From Tetradesmus obliquus (taxonomy: Eukaryota > Chlorophyta > Chlorophyceae > Sphaeropleales > Scenedesmaceae), in contig CP126191.1 in NCBI GenBank assembly GCA_030272155.1, positions 9,322,501 to 9,386,500 of the forward strand: a stretch of DNA of 64,000 bases, read 5' to 3'. Position numbers and translations under genes: made by a program. Within the stretch, counting starts at the first letter, position 1. The number at the start of each line of letters is the position of its first letter. Below the pieces are notes generated by a model. It did not search any database, was not told the DNA's origin, and was given only the letters and a program-made list of their open reading frames with translations. Below are positions 13,301-23,100 of the stretch, one piece after another.

Positions 13301-16300
13301 CCCTCACCTCAACCTGCAGCTGTGCGATGGCGCAGCGCAGCTCTGCTGCTTCCTTGGCTGCAGGCTGAAGCTGCTCGCGCTGCTCTTGCAGGGCCTGCAG
13401 CTCCTGCTCAGCACCAGAAATGCCAGCCAGCACCTGCTGCAGCTCCTGGGCCTGCACGCAAGCAGCGGGCACAATGGGGTGTTATTATTGCGTGTAACAA
13501 TTGCAGGAGAGGCTTGTGTTATCCAAGTTCACGCACATCCTGCTCAGCTGCGTGGCTGCAAGCACTCTTGCAGGCATGCTGTGCACACAGCAGCAGTTGT
13601 CACTGCTGGAAGAGCAGGGTGTTGCTGCTGTCACCCAACCAGCCTGCTTGTAGCCTACCTGTGCCTTGACCTGCTGCAGTCGCTCAACATCAGCTGACAG
13701 CCGCTCATTCTGCTGTGCAAGGTCCTCCAGCTGCATTGCCTCATCCTGCATGCCAACAAAGCACATCATGTGCTTGAATGCAAAGGCCAGCAGCCACAGC
13801 ACAAAGAGCAAGTCTGCCTGCCAAGTTGCTGCTGCACCAGCACACAGCCAGATGCAGAATGCTGCCAGCATTTCAGCTAGGCAAGAGCATATTGCATACC
13901 GTACTCGCATACAGATTCATTGTCCTTGAGTGTGCAGCATTTGCAAGCGCAAGCAGGCGCAGCACAGCCGCCAGTCCCAACCCACCTGCAGCCGCTGGTT
14001 CTCCTCCTGCAGCGCAGGCAGCCGCTGCGACTTGTTGCGCAGCACGCCGTTGTCCTCCCGCAGCAACTCCACCTGCTCGCACAGCTCATGCAGCTGCGCC
14101 TGGTCCTTGCGCAGCACTGCCAGCTGCGCCACCAGGCCGGCCATCTCTGCGTTCTCCCTGCGCAGGCTCTCCAGCTGCTGCACCTGCTGCAGCAGCAGGC
14201 TGTGCTCTTCCTGCAGGGTGCAGATGCAGCAGGAACATGTTGGTTTGCACTCTCGTCTGTCACGGTCGCATGTACGAAGTGGTGCCGGCAACAGTCCTTG
14301 AATGCAAGAAAGCCCCTCAAGGTGACACATGGGTGCAGCAGCTAGGTTGCGCAGGCTGCACAGGCACCCCACATGTAGGCAAGTTAGGACATTCAGAGCA
14401 CCGCACAGTCCTGCATCGCACCTTGATGGAGGGCAGGTGTGCGGCCTCCTGCTCCAGCTGCTGGTTGTGCCTGCGCAGCTCCTGTGCAAGCTCTGCCTGA
14501 GGCTTCAGCTGCATCTGTTCCTCCCGCAGCTCCTCCATGTTGTGGGAGATGAGCCGCAACTCACTGTTGAGCGCTGCCAGGCGCTCGCACTCCTCCATCT
14601 GTGCCGAGAGCTGCTCGTGCTGCTGCTGCAGGGCAGCCAGCTGTGCTGTGCTGCCCTCCAATGAGGCCACCTGAAGGGCCAAACCATCAGCAGCGGGGCA
14701 ATGATGAGCACAACCCCAGCGCCGTACAATCATGCGCGCTATGCAGGAGCTGCGCAGAACAGCTGCAGTCTGTGCGGCGAAGAATGCAGCTCACAGCAAC
14801 AACGCGTGTAGCATACACATGGAATCTTGCAGCTGTTTCCTTGGTGCATGCTAGCAGGACCACAACACCGATGAACTTATAGCTGCCCAGGACACATAAG
14901 CCCCAACAGCTAGATGTGCCTGCAGTCTCACCTGCTCTTCCAGCAGCTTCTTGTGGCTGTGCATTGCCTCCAGCTCCCGCGCCTGCTCCCGCAGCAGCTC
15001 CACCTTGCTGCTGATCTTGGTGCGCAGCTTTCCGGCCTCCTCCTCCTGCTGCTGCAGCTGCGCCAGGTTGGCGTGCATCGCCTCCAGGGCAGCTGTCTGG
15101 CCCTGGCATTCGTCCTGCGACAGATACAAGCAGAATAGCAGGCAGGCAGAAAGGCAAGCGCGGCGTTAACATTGTTGGCTAGCAACTTGGAACAAATCAT
15201 TGCAACTACAGTGCAGGGCACGCTTTCCTGCAGGGCGTTTTTGGCAGACAGCTCCTTGGCAGCAACAGCTTACACTGGAGCTTGAATTTTTTAAGCAATG
15301 GGCGACCAACTGTATACCTTAAATACAGCTCCCAAGTTGAAACTCACTGCTGCTCGTGCAGCTGTCGAACAACCTGCTACTTAAAGCTCGACTAAGCTGG
15401 CAGAGCCTCACCTGCATGGCCTGCTGCTCCTCTGCCATCTGCTGCAGCTCATCCACTTCCTGGCGGAGCTGCACCAGCTGCTGCGGCACGCCCGCAAGCT
15501 CCTGCATGCGCTGCTGCAGCTGCGCAACCTCAATGGCATCCTGCTCCAGCTGCTGCACTGTCAAGCGCAGCTCCTGCAGGCCAGCAGCTGCTGCAGACAG
15601 CTCTTCGCAGCTCTGCTGCATCACAACAAAGCTGTCCTGCAAGCTGTCTGCGTCACCGCCTGCGTTTGTCTCCTGCGCCTGCAAGTTGAACCAGCAACGG
15701 CAGCAGCAGCACTTGAGCGTGCAGCCACAAAGCAAGACGTTGACACAACATTTGAACGTTGACTCAATACACCACCAGCAGCACTGTACAGGGAGCAGCT
15801 GTCTGGCATCAGTTGATATTAACGGCGTTGTAGCAGCAGCAGCAACCTCACACAACCTGCGCATCTGTCAGCTCACCTCCGTAGCAGCCATGTCAGCAGC
15901 AGCAGCATCAGCATCAGCAGGGCTGCCGCCAGCCAGCAGGTCCAGTGCCGGCTCTGGCAGGTCGCTGTCAGCCTGCGGCGACCTGTCAGCGGGCTTGGGC
16001 TTGGCCACCAGCTGTTGGTCGCACTTGATGACTGCGGATGACGCTGGTGCATCAGCCGCATCGCTGATACGGCGCTGTAGAGACACAAAGGAGCAGCGGC
16101 AGGCGGCTGTCAGCCATAGAGTAGGCAACTTGTCAAGCCTGGGGCAAATAATCTGTAATCGATGCGCAAGGAAACAGAGCATGCAACCTACACAGTCTTG
16201 ATTTTATGTGTTTGACATCTGTGGTAAGTGCTGCTGTAATATGTATCTGCAATTATTTGCTGTAGCTGCTGGGCGTTGCAGCTTTTACTGTCTACACACA

Positions 16301-16989
16301 GCCAAAGCATGCCCAGCAGTTTCCTGCAAGTGATGAGAGGAGTTCAGTGGTGCTGACGGGCAAGCCAGCTCAACAACAACGGAGCACTAGCTTACCAGCA
16401 AAGCATGGCCTGGCGTGGAAGGGCTCCTGGCTTGCAGCGCTGCTGCTCGCTGGTTCAAATCCTGGGCTGTCTGCTCAACACTGTGGCGCCAGGCTGCCTC
16501 CCTGTGCTTCTGCTGCTGCAGCTGCACCTCCAGCTGCTGTGTCTTTGCTTGTTCTATGCCAAGCTCCCGGCGCCATAGGGCGTCATTTACCTTCAAAGCC
16601 TGCTGCAGTTGCTTGCAGCGGGCTGCAGCCTTTGCTCTGCTGCTGCGGCTGTGGGCATAGATTGCAGTGCACGCCACTGCAAGCACAGCGCACATAAGCC
16701 ATGCTACGGTGCTGCCAAGGGTTGTTCCCACTGGGCTGCCAATTAATATGGGTGCATGGTGCTTCTGCCGCAGCAGCTGGTCCCGCAAGTCCAGGCTCTG
16801 TCGGCGCGCTGCAGCCAGCTGCTGCAGCAGCACCGCCACTGCCTGCGGGTCACAGGCAGCATCGCAGGCACCTGCGGGCGCTGCAGCAGCTGTCCTGCTG
16901 CCCAGATAGTTGAAGTCCCATGCTCCAGCAGTACAGGTGAGTGCTAAGCACGCCCCCAGCAGGAGGCAGAGAGCGGAGGAGCTGGTCAT
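10344..16989 (-). CDS. signal-peptide/TM protein with a very long coiled coil
   Basis: Thirteen exons on the minus strand: 16989-16396, 16074-15877, 15678-15412, 15114-14932, 14670-14422, 14210-13986, 13745-13659, 13451-13308, 13069-12875, 12644-12282, 12023-11820, 11651-11088, 10823-10344. Every exon is a multiple of three and all twelve introns are phase 0; the product is about 1250 aa. It starts with a hydrophobic signal-like segment (residues 1-22), a short luminal part with Cys pairs, and a membrane helix near 94-112 (VAWLMCAVLAVACTAIYA). From about residue 120 to 1010 it is almost continuous heptad-repeat coiled coil rich in Leu, Gln, Glu and Arg. The C-terminus is Ala/Ser/Gly-rich after a basic helix (KTKKMNAEKRAKIQGQIEKL). 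Type I topology with a cytosolic rod would suit a tether of the ER, Golgi or nuclear envelope, but no family is recognised. Confidence 0.85.
12671..12686. repeat. poly(G) run, poly(C) on the coding strand, in a polypyrimidine tract
   Basis: An uninterrupted G run of about 14 bases on the plus strand is a C run on the transcribed minus strand. It lies about 30 bases upstream of the acceptor of coiled-coil exon 10, where a polypyrimidine tract is expected. Confidence 0.8.
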
Positions 16990-18327
16990 CTTGTCTGTTG
17001 TTGTTAAGTGCCCATGGTGTTGGTGCACACTGCCGCCGAGTGGATTGCTGGAGCCGTAGTGAGTTTATAGCTCGCTGGATTACGCGAGGACGATGAACGA
17101 CCTGCTTAGCGGTGCTCCATGCAAAGCGTGCTCGGCTTTGCTGCTGGTCCAGTGCGCTGCGAGCCCGTCAGCACTCAGAACTTGAGGATCACCCACATTT
17201 GATTGAACTTAATCGGGACAAGACAGCTGAAAGCATCGACCAGGCAAGAATGATGAAGGCGGATGCTGACCACCGTATGTCCAAGTTCAGGCGAACCAAG
17301 GGATATGCAAAACAAAGTCGCTTATGAACCAAGTTCCACCAAAAAGCAGGTGTAGGTTGTCTTCAGGCTGTGGGCTGTTACTTCCAATTTGAATGCCCGG
17401 TTGCAGCAGCATTGAATACCCCTGCCAAATGGCCTCGCTGGCCCTGATAGAACGAATTTGCGATGTCATGTGTATTGTTACCGGCTTCAGCCTAGGCCAA
17501 CTCTGCCTGTGGCAGCAGCCATCGCATGCGTCACCCACCTGTGCTGAGCAGGGACTGCTGTGCTTGCCGCTGCGATTCCTGTCAGCATGGCTCCAGCTGC
17601 CAACAACTGGCAGGAAGATGCAACATTCACGCAATTCAACAGTATCAACTCATAATGCATATGTGTTGTCCTCATCTCTGGACACCTGCTTCATCATGGA
17701 AGACACCTGATTCCATCATGGCATGGTTGGCATGGTGCCGCCAAGCATGATGGTTCACATGCTTTTAAAGCGACGCCTGCACTGTGCAGCACTGTTAGAG
17801 GTGTGCCAACACCAAGAAAGTAGGGCTGCCATTGCAGAGCTTGGCGAGGTGCCACAGTGTGCATGAGGGCTGCCGACTGGCAACATGCTCACCGCTGGAT
17901 GTCATGCAACCTGCTGTGGCGAGATTTGTTGGTACTCACCGGCGTATGCGCCATACCTGTGGTACTTTCATTCTCCTACTTTTACTACTTTTACAAGTCT
18001 TGACCTTGGCAGAGTGCCTCCACAGCAGTGCAGCACGTGGTAGCAGTGCTGCATGTCACTGAAACTTTGGAGTGTTGCACGCAAGCCTTCAGGGTTCAAC
18101 TGTGCATGGGTCAGACTCGACTGTGCATAACTTGAAACGCATTTTTATATTTCACCATATGAAGGCTAACGAGTTCTATTGCATGCTGCAGCTGCATGAA
18201 CCGCACCGAATGTGTCGGACGAGTTGCCACGGCACTGCTTGTTCTGCGTGAAACACTCTCGAGGCTCTTCAAGTCTCAAACAAGTTAGTAAACTATATAT
18301 TTTGACTGGTAGGTGCTCACAGTGACC
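16990..18327. other. divergent intergenic region
   Basis: This lies between the minus-strand coiled-coil gene (start 16989) and the plus-strand EngB gene (start 18328), so it should carry both promoters. Only short chance frames are present. An AT-rich box (CTATATATTTT) at about 18292-18303 lies 25-35 bases before the EngB ATG and may be a core-promoter element or part of a short 5' UTR. Confidence 0.5.
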
Positions 18328-20132
18328 ATGAGTGGCCTGCGCTCTCTACTGCTGCCTCGACACACCTGCCTTATGCCACCCCGCAGCCTGGGCAGCAGCA
18401 GTGCACTCCAATCGCAGCCGGTGGCGCATAAACAACAACTGTTGTTGGGTAGCTGCACATGCAGCCGTAGACAGCTGGCATTTAAGCAACAGCAGCATGC
18501 AGCAGCCACAGCGCCTGCTGCTGCTGCTGCCGCCAGCAGCAGTGGCAGAGCACGCAAGCCGCAGCAGCCGCAACACAAGCTAGCAACGCCAAGCAGTGAT
18601 GCAAGTAAACAGGAAGCACCAGAGCAGCAACAGCAGCAGCAGCAGCAACTGCCAGAGTTGCAGCTGCAGCTGCCTGAGCCCACTAATGTCCAAGTCAAGA
18701 CAGCAGAGTTTGTCAAGAGCAGTGTCAAAGTGGGCGACTGCCCGCCCGCCAAATATCCAGAGTTTGCAGTAATCGGGCGCTCCAATGTTGGCAAATCCTC
18801 ACTCATCAACATGCTGACCAGCCGCAAAAGCCTGGCCATGGTGTCCAAGCAGCCTGGTGAATGCCACACGAGTGATAGCTACAGCATGGCGGGCAATGCG
18901 CAATAAGCGCGCGTGGCTCAGCCGTCAAAACCTTTTGTGCTTGACGCTGCATGGTCTGATGTGCAAGCATGCAAACCTGGATGCAGTCAGCAGGCACAGC
19001 TGTGCAGGATATGACATCTTGCAGCGTGGTCGACTATGCTGGCGATTCTGCAGGAGGTTCGAGCTAGCTTGGAAGGGTTATGCAGGCAGAGCACATGGTC
19101 GCATTGATCAACAGTAGCAGCAGCAGCCTGGGTAACATTGACAGCAGCGTGAGGTCTTGTGCATCCGTGTGACCGTGTCTGCACTTGCTGTTTGGTATCC
19201 TTCATCACACCTTGCAGGCAAGACGCGCTGCATCAACCACTTCCTCATCAACAACAGCTGGTACCTGGTGGACCTGCCTGGCTACGGGTGAGTGCGAACA
19301 ATTCATCCGCAGCTCATGCTGTTTCTGCCTGACATTCAGCCAGCAGCTCATGATGTTTTGCCAAAACATTCAGCCAGCAGCTCATGATGTTTTTTCCATG
19401 ACACTCAGCCTGCAGCTTATGATGCTTCTCCATGACATTCAGCCAACAGATCATGATGCTTCTCCATGAAATTCAGCCAACAGATCATGATGCTTCTCCA
19501 TGACATTCAGCTCGAAGCTCAGGCATTTTTTCCATGACACTCAGCCAGCACAGCCAGGTTACTGAAGTCGTGTCTGACACATGCTGGCAGTTTCAAGCCA
19601 GCGGCGAATCAGGTTGTGGCCTATGTGCTACCGCTAAGGTGGCACGCAGCACACCCGCTCCTTCGTGCTGCTCAGCTGATGTATGTATCGCTGTATCTCA
19701 TGCCGCAGATACGCGCGCACCGGCAAGGAGAACCGCAAGGAGTTTGAGTGGTTCACCAAGAACTTCTTCCTGCAGCGGCCCACGCTGACGATGGTGCTGC
19801 TGCTGATTGACAGCAGCATCCCTCCGCAAGCCATTGACTTGGAGTATGCTCAGTGGCTGGGCGCTAAGGGCGTACCCTTCTGCATTGTGTTCACCAAAGC
19901 AGACAAGCGCAAGAAGGGCGGCAGCAAGAAGCAGGCAAATGTGACAGCGTTCAAGCGCGCGCTGCTGCAGCAGTGTGGGTTCACAGCTGTGCCGCCGTGC
20001 ATTTCTACGAGTGCCAGCAGCGGAGACGGCAAGCAGGAGCTGCTTGCCTTTGTGGCGGGCCTGAGGGTGCTATTTGAGCAGCAGGGTGGGGCGGCAGCTG
20101 GCAGCAAGCAGGTGAACCAGCCGGAACAGTAG
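18328..20132 (+). CDS. engB: EngB/YihA-type ribosome-assembly GTPase, predicted plastid-targeted
   Basis: Exons 18328-18856, 19218-19287 and 19709-20132 join in frame to give 340 aa. The N-terminal ~125 residues are Arg/Ser/Ala/Gln-rich with a poly-Gln run and no acidic residues at the start, fitting a plastid transit peptide plus linker. The GTPase domain shows G1 GRSNVGKSS (150-158), the switch I region around SKQPGKTRC, G3 DLPGYG (195-200), G4 TKAD (262-265) and a G5-like TSAS. The first intron falls between the P-loop and switch I, the second directly after DLPGYG. Bacterial EngB proteins act in large-subunit ribosome assembly; plant and algal homologues are organellar, so plastid ribosome biogenesis is inferred. 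The C-terminal tail ([15 protein letters not shown]) lies in a tandem repeat that continues into the 3' UTR. Confidence 0.93.
19300..19550. repeat. minisatellite in EngB intron 2, unit about 34-36 bp
   Basis: Imperfect tandem copies share the core CATGACATTCAGCCAACAG followed by a TCATGATG segment. I count about six or seven copies, the last ones more diverged. The array lies wholly within the second intron, just after the donor. Confidence 0.85.
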
Positions 20133-20275
20133 CAGGCTGTGGCAGCAGGCGGCAGCAAGCAGGCAGAGCAGTAGTGGGCTGCTGCAGTAGCTGGCGGTAA
20201 ACACGCGGAGCAGTAACAGGCTGCTGTAGCAGCTGGTAGCAAGCAGGCGAAGCAGTAGCAGGCTGTGGTGCATCA
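20094..20275. repeat. tandem repeat spanning the EngB stop codon, unit about 40-50 bp
   Basis: About four imperfect copies share the cores GGCAGCAAGCAGG and GAGCAGTAGCAGGCTG. The first copy encodes the last residues and the TAG stop of EngB; the later copies keep CAGTAG or CAGTAA at the matching place and lie in the 3' UTR. Confidence 0.8.
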
Positions 20276-20620
20276 CACATAGAGAGCAACAACAGGAGTG
20301 TTCTCCGTTCTAGCACAGTGACAAATGGGGCAAACTGCTGCATTAATTACTGCTGCATGCAGTTGGTGCACAGCATCCTGCAGGATGCGCAGCTGGGCAC
20401 TTGGTTGGCTGGCACGTTGGCAACAATGAACATATTATTGACACATCGTCATCGCTGACAAGCTTGCCAGCAGAGGCTCTGCCCCCTCTGATATGTATGC
20501 TGCACCAAGGCTGCACTACAATATTTGCGGAGGTAGGGCAGGCACGCCATGTTGTGCTCGTTACACACTGGTTCGCTGCGTTGCTCCAGTGCGAAGCACC
20601 TGACAGGAGCTTCGCCAGCA

Positions 20621-20654
20621 GAATGAGCAGGCCTCTTCAGGGGTCTGCTCATTC
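20621..20654. other. hairpin: perfect 10-bp stem, 14-nt loop
   Basis: GAATGAGCAG at 20621-20630 pairs perfectly with CTGCTCATTC at 20645-20654. The loop itself contains CCT and AGG that could extend the stem. It lies about 490 bases after the EngB stop, probably in its 3' UTR. Confidence 0.7.
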
Positions 20655-21381
20655 GACAGCATGCTGGCACATGGTACCATACCGGTGTGCTCATAAGCAC
20701 ATGATCATGGCGCTCGTCTGGGCTGGTCCTTTGTGTTGCGTGGTTGTTCGTCTGTGTAATTACTCCTTGCACAGGTACAGGACATGTGTGCACTATGTGC
20801 TGTTCAGAGGTGTTGGAGTTCCGCAGAGCAGTGACCTCAACAGCAGTGACCTGCAAGGGCAACTGTCAGGTCAGGTGACAGCCGACAGGTGTAGGTGTGC
20901 TTGATTGCCACGACTATGCGATTGGCCCCGGTGATCCCACATATCCACATTAATTTCAACTTCTGCCAGGCTTCAAGCACTTTTCGGCGTGCTTCGTATG
21001 TAAAGTACGCGAGGCTAATGGCGCCTACGGTTCACCTGGCCCTTTACGCTTGCCGTGGATGCAGTTTCAGCTCCAGTGAGGTGAATCTGGGTTTATAAAG
21101 GGCTGTTTGGAACTTGTTGCTGCGAATCACAGCTACGCACGTGGCCGTGATCGGCTGAATTGGACGGCCAAACCCCAGTCCTGCTGCACCAGCACATTAC
21201 GCGCGCCACCATGGAGGCTGATGTATGCACATAAACAATCAAACATATACACAAGAACGTTCCGAAACATTTATATGCCTGAAAGCATCCGTACGCTCAG
21301 GTTGCAGTGAGTCAACTTCGACTGTATCGCTTGTCGATCTTGCGTGAGCTACGAGATGGTACAACTGTTGAGCCAAACTTG

Positions 21382-21400
21382 TATAAAAGCTTGTATAAAA
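21382..21400 (+). promoter_or_regulatory. duplicated TATA box
   Basis: Two TATAAAA motifs occur at 21382-21388 and 21394-21400 inside a 12-bp tandem duplication (GTATAAAAGCTT). They lie about 80-98 bases before the ATG of the small secreted protein gene, a plausible core-promoter position. Confidence 0.7.
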
Positions 21401-21479
21401 GACTGCAGGCTGCAGTTCTCTAACCACACGCACTCATCTCTGCCTCCCTTCCGGTATTACTGCAAGTCAAACAAACAGC

Positions 21480-22180
21480 ATGGCCCGTGTTGCAATCATC
21501 GTTCTGCTCGCCCTCGTGGCTGGGGCTGGAGTGGCAAACGCAAAGCTTGCTATCTGCAATGCCAAAGCCAGGCCAGCGAAGCCCACAAATGTGGTGGTCA
21601 CGCGCAACATGATCACTCCCCAGGGAGCAGGTGAGTCTCGCTGGAAGCCTTCGTCGAGCAGCGTGCGGAGTGCCCATTACATGCGTTGCCTCTTTGAATC
21701 TTTTAGTGAATCGCGGCTGTAAATCTCAGCCAGCTGCTCACTACCACCATGGGGTGACTCGGGTCTCGGCTCACGACATAATCACCTCCGCTGCACCTCG
21801 CGAGAGGGGATACCCTGTGGCTGCATCGACTTCTTCAGGTATGGCGGGATTGCTCTGCACGTGTGACTCTCATGGCTGATCGACTCTAAAGCTCCACCAG
21901 ATGGTCACATACTAGCTGCTGTATTTGTTATTCAAGTAACACAATCAGTGCTGGCAGTTGCCACGTGTTTAACGTCCCGCCGGACACTACAGCCCCCAGT
22001 GAGCCGTTACTAATCAATGACATCTGGTGCGTCAAACTGCTGCGTTCCTGCAGGGTGCAGACCTTCATCAACGGCAAGCAGGTGTCCGAGGATGGAGTGC
22101 AGCTGTCCAACCCCACCCAGATGACTGCGTCCCTGCTGAAGAAGGGCATTCAGGCCAACTCTATGGTCGGCTGCAAGTGA
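21480..22180 (+). CDS. small secreted six-cysteine protein, function unknown
   Basis: I join exons 21480-21630, 21730-21838 and 22054-22180 (phases 1 and 2), giving 128 aa. The start has a clear signal peptide (MARVAIIVLLALVAGAGVAN, then AKLAIC). The mature part is about 105 residues with six Cys (AIC, SCS, RCT, PCGC, GCK), an even number that would allow three disulfides. I do not recognise a family. The middle exon is inferred from frame continuity: it is the only acceptor/donor choice I found that links the signal peptide to the VQTFINGKQV frame. The stop (AAG TGA) overlaps a perfect donor (AA|GTGAGT), so a further 3' exon is possible. A twin TATA box lies upstream and TGTAA at 22401-22405 is a suitable poly(A) signal. 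Confidence 0.6.
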
Positions 22181-22400
22181 GTACTGTCACTGCGCTGTAC
22201 ACACACTTGCCAGGCTTCCGCAGTAGTGGGCAGCACCGTCGCAACTGTAGATGTACTCGCAGCTTAACCAACCGGCGTGCTGCTGCTTGCGCTGCATGCT
22301 GCTGAGCAGCTGCTATGCACGATAACAAGGCAAGCGCTAGCTCTGAGCTGGCACCTCAACTTGAGGCGCAGTGTGAGGCAGCTTGTGGCTGCAAACCTGT

Positions 22401-22405
22401 TGTAA
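22401..22405 (+). terminator. TGTAA polyadenylation motif
   Basis: This lies about 220 bases after the stop of the small secreted protein gene. TGTAA is the common polyadenylation signal of green algae. Its use here is inferred from position. Confidence 0.5.
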
Positions 22406-22524
22406 CTGTACTAGCAGTGCCAGGTGCATGCACGACTGCATCAGCAGCAGGTGGATGCAGGAACAGTGCTGTTTGTGCAGCCCTGTAGCTCGCTGCCAGC
22501 GTTGCGCGTCATGCACACGCACTT

Positions 22525-23100
22525 TTAGCCCACTGCTTTCAAGTTGTAAAACGCAAACTCTCCCTCAGGGCTTTGCACCTTGACATGCAGACTGAATGCG
22601 CCGCCGTGTCTGCTGCGCAGGGTGTACGCCATGAACCGCGCCACCCAGAAGAAGTCAGACATTGCCTCCTCCAGCTCTGTGAAGGCAGCATCTGGCGGTG
22701 CCACCACTGGCCGCCGCCTGATGGCATAAGCCAGCACTGCGTGCCTGAAGGCTGCTGACGCGGCAGCTGCAGCCTGCTGGCCTGTGCAGTTGGGCGCAAG
22801 GCTGCATGTGCAGGCGTGCATGTGCAAGGCTGCATGTACAGAGCGACAGGCTGCGGCATGGCAGTCCAACGAATGCGAAGAAGCCTTCGAGTCGGACTCG
22901 ACAGGAACAGGGTTTGCACTGCTGCAGCGTTCCTGGATACTGTTGGCGTTGAATGGTGTGTAGCGCTTGAGACTGTTGCCAGTTGTTACAATGAAATCCA
23001 CGCAGTGCTTGTTGTTGGTAGTCACCTTGATGCAAAAATGCGTTGACGAGGCCTTTTCAGGGTGCTGTGCAGTGCACAGACTCAAGATGCTGTGTTGCAT
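22525..23100 (-). CDS. hypothetical protein, weakly supported
   Basis: A single open frame of 191 aa from ATG at 23100 to TAA at 22525. The last ~75 residues look coding: mixed composition, C-rich third positions, and a stretch ELEEAMSDFFWVARFMAYTL followed by a beta-like end (AFSLHVKVQSPEGEFAFYNL). The first half is Cys/His-rich, partly from a short CATGTGCA-type repeat, and could instead contain introns; CAAG|GTGACT is a possible donor. No signal peptide or family is recognised. The gene would be convergent with the small secreted protein gene, whose stop is about 345 bases away. It may be the last exon of a longer gene whose 5' exons I cannot identify. Confidence 0.4.
   Translation of the reverse strand: MQHSILSLCTAQHPEKASSTHFCIKVTTNNKHCVDFIVTTGNSLKRYTPFNANSIQERCSSANPVPVESDSKASSHSLDCHAAACRSVHAALHMHACTCSLAPNCTGQQAAAAASAAFRHAVLAYAIRRRPVVAPPDAAFTELEEAMSDFFWVARFMAYTLRSRHGGAFSLHVKVQSPEGEFAFYNLKAVG

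Larger units (their letters stand above)
20133..21479. other. EngB 3' flank and intergenic; candidate poly(A) motifs
   Basis: No convincing gene. TGTAA motifs occur at about 20755-20759 and 20999-21003 and could end the EngB transcript. A perfect 10-bp inverted repeat lies at 20621-20654. Confidence 0.5.

Noticed and set aside
17287-17634. Minus-strand open frame of about 115 codons in the EngB upstream region
   Set aside because: No motif, no promoter or splice support; it lies in a divergent promoter region.
22525-23100. Pherophorin-type extracellular domain in the hypothetical protein
   Set aside because: Cys are present but the conserved order and spacing cannot be matched, and there is no signal peptide.
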